Positions 59,393 through 64,000 of a DNA stretch of 64,000 bases are shown piece after piece; positions within the stretch are counted from its first letter, which is position 1, and each line of letters starts with the position of its first letter. This DNA comes from DAIOEK01 sp963708715 (GTDB taxonomy: Bacteria; Chloroflexota; Anaerolineae; Anaerolineales; Anaerolineaceae): positions 2,046,001 to 2,110,000 of the forward strand of contig CAVPSU010000001.1 in assembly GCA_963708715.1 (NCBI GenBank). The letters are read 5' to 3'. The translations under genes and the position numbers were made by a program. The notes below the pieces were generated by a model that was not told the origin of the DNA, made no database searches, and saw only the letters and a program-made list of their open reading frames with translations.

Positions 59393-60078
59393 AGCAAACC
59401 TCCTTGTTTCTTGCTTACAGCAACCGCATTGAGAATGAGATCCACAACTTCTGGTTTCACCGCCAAGGTGAGAATTTGCACCTGTTCATTTTGAGGACTG
59501 CCACCGAAGGCCGAATTATCCTCGCTCTTCTGGTTCGATTCAGCAGCAACACCTTGGGCATTGCGGACATCGACCACCAAAATGCTCTCGGCGATGAGCT
59601 CTACCTTGAAGGTGGGCTGATCGTTGGCCGAAATAGCTGTGTTCTCAGGGTCGATTTTCTCGGGAAGCACCTGATAAAGATTGACTCGTTCTCCAATGCG
59701 GATCTGTCCACCCACAGCAGAGACGGGTTCAACCGGGATGGATAGCACCTCAAAAGCTGCATCCGCAAGACGGAATTGTGCAATGGGAACTGCGTTAACC
59801 TGAGCCACCGGCAGACCAGCTGGCAGCGGAACTGTGCTAATCATTTCACCCAGGTTCTGGATGGATTGATAATAGGGTAAGGATTCCATCGTGCGCGGCA
59901 TCTCCCGCATTTGGAACATGTCCGCATTGAGAACGGTATAAGCCGGGATAGCGCTGATCGGTACAGGCACCTGGTAAGTGGATACTTCTTTCAGGTAGAG
60001 ATTGCGCCCGTAAAAGCCTGCACCCAGCGCAACGACTACCGCAATAAGGCCGATAATAAATTGGGTCGTTCGGTTCAT
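59368..60078 (-). CDS. CpaB/RcpC-like pilus assembly protein
   Basis: A 236-residue protein with an N-terminal membrane helix (QFIIGLIAVVVALGAGFYGR), an SAF domain (PISAIPAYTVLNADMFQMRE) and a second beta domain (GGQIRIGERVNLYQVLPEK). ATG 60078 overlaps the TadZ stop (ATGA). CpaB proteins sit in the periplasm or on the outer face and help guide the pilus. Confidence 0.88.
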   Translation of the reverse strand: MNRTTQFIIGLIAVVVALGAGFYGRNLYLKEVSTYQVPVPISAIPAYTVLNADMFQMREMPRTMESLPYYQSIQNLGEMISTVPLPAGLPVAQVNAVPIAQFRLADAAFEVLSIPVEPVSAVGGQIRIGERVNLYQVLPEKIDPENTAISANDQPTFKVELIAESILVVDVRNAQGVAAESNQKSEDNSAFGGSPQNEQVQILTLAVKPEVVDLILNAVAVSKKQGGLLWTTLALP

Positions 60079-61056
60079 GATTTCCTCCGTTTCCAACCTG
60101 AATAAGCCAGTTCCAGGATGGGATCAGCCAGGCGTGGGTCGAGGGATTGAGCCCAAGTTTCGTTGTAGGGAAGAACAATCGACATGCCGCCTTCAGCACG
60201 ATCCGCTACAGACTTCGCCATGTTCAATACCAAATGGCGCGGTTCTGGTATTTCGTTGATCAATCGTCTGGCCTGCAAGATGGCATCGTCACGGGGAGAG
60301 GTGACCACGACGTTGACCAACCCAGTCTTGGGTTTGGATAGCTCAGCAAAAAGAGGATGTCCCGGAAAGCAGTCCACGACAAACAGAGTGTGTTTCCGTT
60401 GGATTTCTGCCAGTAAATTTCGGACACCTTGCGGGTCTTCGCTCCATAGGACATCGATGGTACGGCCATCCATGGGATATAAGCTCACCCCATTCCAGAG
60501 TGCCGGGGTCTCTTTATGAGTGGCAATGGCAAAAAACTCAGGTAAGTCCGGTGAAACCCTAGCATGGAGTGCACTTCCACCCATGCTGAGTTCGAGCAAA
60601 GCCGCCGGTAGCCCAGTGTTTTGCACGAAACGTTTACAGACCGCCATCGCAAGAGTAGTTTTACCTACACCCCCGGACCAATTTACAAGATTGACTTGCC
60701 TTGCGGGCAAGAATGAGATCTGTTTAGCACTGGTCAGGCGGGCTCGTCCCAGCCATTCGGAAGGATCAGCAAGGAATCCCTCTTGCGATACCACCGGGAT
60801 TCCGCTTCGATCCAATGCACTCTGTAGTACCTCATTGGATACATCCGGGAGAGAAATTAAAATCTCCGAGAATCACCAGTTGAACACCGGTCAGGTCCTG
60901 TAAAACGCCGCGGGTCGTAAAAGCCTCCCGAACCATAAGGTTCCCATTCTGTGAGAGGGCTTCCAGCACGTCTCGATCCGGTTGGAGTGCGCCTATCAAA
61001 ACGATCAGTGTCGCATTCCGATTTAACTTGAAGGAATTTCTAAAACTGAGCTTCAT
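60075..61056 (-). CDS. TadZ/CpaE-like ATPase, one frame break
   Basis: About 327 residues. The N-terminal receiver-like part starts MKLSFRNSFKLNRNATLIVL and reaches VQLVILGDF. The frame then shifts near 60865 to LPDVSNEVLQSALDRSGIPV and the MinD/ParA-type ATPase domain: deviant Walker A NWSGGVGKTTLAMAV, then KHTLFVVDCFPGHPLFAE. TadZ localises the pilus machine to its cell position. Overlaps CpaB by 4 bp. Confidence 0.83.
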
Positions 61057-61389
61057 GCTTTTTTTTCGTCTCCTTGGTTACTGTTTTTTGGTAAAGATAT
61101 GTCTGCGTAGATCGCCATGAAAACCGCTCCGATCAAAAGGACAGTGGTTAGAATTGTCAGGACAGTTCCAGGAAGCGAGCTACTCCCTAATTTGAAATAG
61201 ACAATAGATAAGCCGCTGATCCCAGCGATACCCATAGATCGAATCCACATAAAATTGGTCAGAATGGCAGATGCAGCCACACTAGAACACGGCTAACCAG
61301 ATCAATTCTTCCGGAACCGTAAAGATTTTCATGAGCAGGGAACTGCTCAAAGCCATTCCAAAGCAAAGGTTAGATAGGTTTCTTGCCAT
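61053..61389 (-). CDS. Small integral membrane protein, one frame break
   Basis: ATG 61389 starts three bases after the preceding stop and encodes MARNLSNLCFGMALSSSLLM and VPEELIWLAVF. A one-base shift near 61283 leads to VAASAILTNFMWIRSMGIAG and GTVLTILTTVLLIGAVFMAI, ending KNSNQGDEKKA. The joined ~112 residues have three or four membrane helices. No family was recognised. Confidence 0.55.
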
Positions 61390-61392
61390 TTT

Positions 61393-61999
61393 TCACCAGA
61401 GTCCAGGAATAAGCCGCCAGGGGACGATGCGCATATAGCAGGTGTATCCTTCGATCATTTTCTCTTCCCGTAGGATTCGCCAACATTGAATGAACACCAG
61501 TACCAGTGACAAAATGATTGCAGTAAAGAGATGTGGTGAACTAAAAACCATGGCCACCCGAAACACCAATTCACCAAGATACATTGGGTGTCGCAAGAGT
61601 CGATAAGGACCCCGGCTCGTCAAGCCTCGATCCGCGGGTGCAACGCCAAATCGCGGTCCTAGCGTGATGAGCGACCACAAAATCAAAACGTACCCTGCCA
61701 GTGCGGGGAACAGGAAGTACCATGCGGTGTGGCTAGTAGTTGTGGTAAACGTCGGCAGGAAGGCAGCGATCATTCCCAACCACAGACCGGTGCGATCATA
61801 TTGTTTTGCCGGTGCTCTACGGGCATAAAAGAAAGCCAATAACCCGTTGTGAATTGCATACAGCCAGGTCAGGATCGAGGGGTGCTGCCAGGCAGACATC
61901 GCAGAAATGAGCGCAGCAAAGAGAAAGAAACCAAAACCAGCCAGATCGCGCAGACGACCGGAACGCCCCTGAACGCAGTGAACGGGGTTATTTACGCAT
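61393..61999 (-). CDS. ICMT/PEMT-like membrane methyltransferase, N-terminal frame break
   Basis: About 200 residues with four or five membrane helices. The C-terminal half shows the isoprenylcysteine carboxyl methyltransferase-like signature TSRGPYRLLRHPMYLGELVF and CWRILREEKMIEGYTCYM, where SAM binds. ATG 61999 overlaps the TadC stop (TGATG), but a shift within the next few codons (TAACCCC) is needed to reach GFGFFLFAALISAMSAWQHP; the open frame from ATG 61899 is unbroken. Since prepilins are N-methylated after cleavage, a role in modifying pilins or lipids is possible but unproven; classical prepilin methylation is done by PilD itself. Confidence 0.65.
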
Positions 62000-62859
62000 C
62001 ACATTGCACCGAGATTCTGGAAAATCGGCCAGCCAATCACGGCCAACAGAGTTACCAGGAATGGCAGGAAATAGAAAATCACCATCGGGATAACAAGTTC
62101 TGCCCCGACTTTTTCCGCCCGCTGCTCAGCACTGCCGATGTAGTCAGCCGCAATACTGGTGGCCAGTTGTCCCATCAGTTCCTGCTGAGCTGTGCCCCTT
62201 CGGATGAATTCCAGCTGGACAGACATTCCAATCAACTCTGGAAGATGGGATTCCTGTGCTTCACGCTGCATTTGCTCGATCAGGTCACGACCCTGCGCCA
62301 TTTGAAGTACCCATCGCATCCATTTACCAACAAGACTTTGTGCTTGCGAGGTGCGCCGCAGGGCTTCTTCCATCGAGACATTGGCTGACATCTGGGCTGA
62401 AACCAGTTGCACATATTCTGGAAGCTGAGCAATGAACTGACGACGATAACGGCGGGCAACGCCACCCATTGACATGGCAGGATATTGAAACCCGACCAAC
62501 CCACCTACCAGTGCAAACACAGGTTCTGCAGTAGCAACCATCCCTAATCCAAATCCTGCTACGGCTAAAGCCACTCGCAGGGAGGTAAATTGCACTTCGT
62601 TCCAATCATTCCAACGCTCTCCAATATGCGCCCAATACAAATCTGCACGCGTTTTTCTAAGAAAACCAACTGGCGTCCATTTAGAGACCGGTTTATCCAG
62701 GGGAGACAGGGATTTGCGCCACCCGGTCAGGACGACGCCATCCGCAGGAGTAAGAATCTCAGACAAACGCCCGGTAGGTGCAGCAGGCGCCAGTTCAAGC
62801 GTCAGGTAGATGACCAACGCAAAGACAGCAATCCCGGTGAGGTAAATCAAAGCGGTCAT
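61999..62859 (-). CDS. TadC-like inner-membrane protein, first pair
   Basis: A 286-residue F-family protein: an N-terminal helix (YLTGIAVFALVIYLTLELA), a helix pair near residues 105-135, the F domain (FIAQLPEYVQLVSAQMSANV, then SMEEALRRT) and a C-terminal helix (VIPMVIFYFLPFLVTLLAVI). It starts directly after the TAG of the TadB-like gene. Confidence 0.85.
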   Translation of the reverse strand: MTALIYLTGIAVFALVIYLTLELAPAAPTGRLSEILTPADGVVLTGWRKSLSPLDKPVSKWTPVGFLRKTRADLYWAHIGERWNDWNEVQFTSLRVALAVAGFGLGMVATAEPVFALVGGLVGFQYPAMSMGGVARRYRRQFIAQLPEYVQLVSAQMSANVSMEEALRRTSQAQSLVGKWMRWVLQMAQGRDLIEQMQREAQESHLPELIGMSVQLEFIRRGTAQQELMGQLATSIAADYIGSAEQRAEKVGAELVIPMVIFYFLPFLVTLLAVIGWPIFQNLGAM

Positions 62860-63741
62860 CTAAACAGCCTCCATGATCATTGAACGAATGATGAAATATC
62901 CACCCACCATAGCTGCCATCGTGACCCCAATAACGATTTGAACGGGTAGGGCAATCAAAGAAGAACGCACCATTGGATCCTGACTGAGATAAATCAAGAT
63001 AAAGATCAAGACAACCGGCAGCACTTTAGCAGAGACCAGTGAATCGCCAGCTTTGGCTTGGGCGCGGTTGCGGGCAATCAGGATTTGTTGGACACGGCTA
63101 GAAATATCCATGAGAACTCCGGTATAGGCGCGTCCACCTGACTCGGTGTATCCTTCCAGTAATTGAGCAAGATTGGACAGGGACACCGAAGGACTGCGAG
63201 ACGCAAGACTTCGGAGCGCTTCTACCCGGTCCTTAATGCGCATTTCTGAAGCGGTGAGAACAAATTCAGGTGTGAGCGGATTGGTTTTTTCCAGCTCCAA
63301 CGACTCTCCAACTTGCTGAAGGACATCCGGCACGGAACCACCTGCCAGCAGCCCTGCAGCAGTGCGGCCAATGGCAATGGGAAGTAGTTGATCGATGTTT
63401 CGTCCACGACTTTTCACCCGATCATCCAACCAGGCTCCAGGAACATAAAAAAGAATTCCGCCAATCACAATCGCCGGCAAACCTGGCAAAAACAACCAGG
63501 CGATGACCATCCCACATACACCGGCAGCAATGCGCAGTAAGCGAAAGGTAATGGGCTTTATGTTCAACCCAGAGGCCAACAGTTTGTACTCCAGTGATTT
63601 CGGATCCAGGGAAGACAATGAGCGTGCAGAATCAACCGTATAAAGGGCGGCCAATCTGCCTGTTTTGATCTGTTTCGGATACCACAGTAAAAGGAATAAC
63701 GTGGTGCATAAAATACCCACCACCGGAATTAATATCGTCAT
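62860..63741 (-). CDS. TadB-like inner-membrane protein, first pair
   Basis: A 293-residue F-family protein with an N-terminal helix (ILIPVVGILCTTLFLLLWYP), a middle helix pair and two C-terminal helices. The F domain (LLPIAIGRTAAGLLAGGSVP, then DVLQQVGE) is complete. It is the first gene of the Tad operon, with GGAGG seven bases before ATG 63741 and the copy C promoter-leader upstream. Confidence 0.83.
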   Translation of the reverse strand: MTILIPVVGILCTTLFLLLWYPKQIKTGRLAALYTVDSARSLSSLDPKSLEYKLLASGLNIKPITFRLLRIAAGVCGMVIAWLFLPGLPAIVIGGILFYVPGAWLDDRVKSRGRNIDQLLPIAIGRTAAGLLAGGSVPDVLQQVGESLELEKTNPLTPEFVLTASEMRIKDRVEALRSLASRSPSVSLSNLAQLLEGYTESGGRAYTGVLMDISSRVQQILIARNRAQAKAGDSLVSAKVLPVVLIFILIYLSQDPMVRSSLIALPVQIVIGVTMAAMVGGYFIIRSMIMEAV

Positions 63742-63771
63742 GCATCCTCCACGTAAGTTTTAAATACAAAA

Positions 63772-63901
63772 GCCGGACACTCGTGCTTTGCGCGCCTTTG
63801 GAGCGTGCATCCAGCAGGTAGAGTCCGGCCAACGATTGAAAGAATAGGTTATTTGGTTGTCAGATTAATTTGAGTATAGCAAGAGAAAAGGGCTTATCCT
63901 A
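63772..63901 (-). promoter_or_regulatory. Shared promoter-leader module, copy C (Tad operon promoter)
   Basis: On the minus strand: TAGGAT (63896-63901), 17 bp, TATACT (63873-63878), then ATCGTTGGCCGGAC and a larger hairpin closed by GCCGGAC/GTCCGGC (63772-63829) followed by TTTTGTATTT. The promoter core shares TAGGATAAGCCC and TTGCTATACTC with copy A. It should control the whole operon from 63741 to 50397. Confidence 0.7.
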
Positions 63902-64000
63902 GGGGGCAAAATTTCTTGGATTCTTCGAAACTGTAATTTAGAGAGCATTACTAAAATTTCTTCGCTAATTGATGCTAATGAAGGTATTTTAACTTTCCAC
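63902..64000. other. Right edge, nothing recognised
   Basis: The last 100 bp are AT-rich and contain no feature I can support. Confidence 0.4.

Larger units (their letters stand above)
12690..64000. mobile_element. Integrated mobile element (ICE-like) at tRNA-fMet, right end beyond window
   Basis: Everything right of the tRNA-fMet 3' end looks accessory: an integrase next to the tRNA, a Xis-like protein, a second recombinase, restriction and helicase genes, element-type DUF6094 helicase, DnaN, RadC, SSB and Rad52-like genes, and a Tad pilus operon. No housekeeping gene interrupts this 51-kb stretch. I did not find a second copy of the tRNA 3' end within the window, so the right border is outside it. 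No relaxase, VirD4 coupling ATPase or VirB4 was recognised, so the class (ICE, integrative plasmid or satellite) stays open. Confidence 0.6.

Overview
The window looks like a chromosome segment of a filamentous-type Chloroflexota (Anaerolineae-like) bacterium. This is an inference from the gene repertoire and moderate GC content; no rRNA or marker gene here settles it. An integrated mobile element starts at an initiator tRNA gene near 12.7 kb and has not ended at 64 kb. Many genes right of about 10.6 kb carry one-base frame breaks, often in short homopolymers, although both sides of the break still read as conserved protein. I annotate those as whole genes with stated breaks. Unpolished long-read consensus is the simplest explanation; true decay cannot be excluded, especially at 31.6-40 kb.

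Chromosomal part (1-12.7 kb): a partial PP2C-like membrane protein with a propeller-like C-terminus, a FemAB/GNAT-type acyltransferase, malic enzyme, a YdjC/ChbG deacetylase, a TIGR02206 membrane protein, a YgjP-like metallohydrolase, a 0.5 kb intergenic region with RNA-like hairpins, recX, RNase Y, a metallo-beta-lactamase hydrolase, a frame-broken MFS transporter, an M24 Xaa-Pro peptidase and tRNA-fMet.

Element, recombination and regulation end (12.7-17.5 kb): a tyrosine integrase directly after the tRNA, a second diverged tyrosine recombinase overlapping an HTH/zinc-ribbon gene, a broken gene, a pair of palindromic operators 32 bp apart, a LuxR-type regulator, an XRE-like regulator and an AlpA/Xis-like small DNA-binding protein.

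Cargo, probable defence island (17.5-36.5 kb, plus strand): a tight four-gene operon (RecB-type nuclease fused to an SF1 helicase; UvrD helicase with RecB-type nuclease; beta-class DNA methyltransferase; type III Res-like helicase-nuclease), then a two-gene unit of a giant sacsin-like GHKL ATPase with a DUF3883 domain and a NERD-nuclease/helicase.

Element backbone (36.5-47.5 kb, minus strand): a DUF6094-type methyltransferase joined to an SNF2-like helicase, several unknown proteins, a second DnaN clamp, RadC, SSB, Rad52-like protein and another OB-fold protein. GC-rich hairpins separate the cistrons.

Pilus part (47.8-63.9 kb, minus strand): a small pilin cluster and a nearly complete Tad (type IVc) pilus operon with two TadB/TadC pairs, TadA, CpaB, a TadZ-like ATPase, Flp pilins, TadE/TadG proteins, two prepilin peptidases, a lytic transglycosylase and a large Ig-like surface protein. 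Three transcription units share one promoter and terminator-hairpin leader. No relaxase, VirD4 or VirB4 was recognised, so whether the Tad machine moves the element is an open question.
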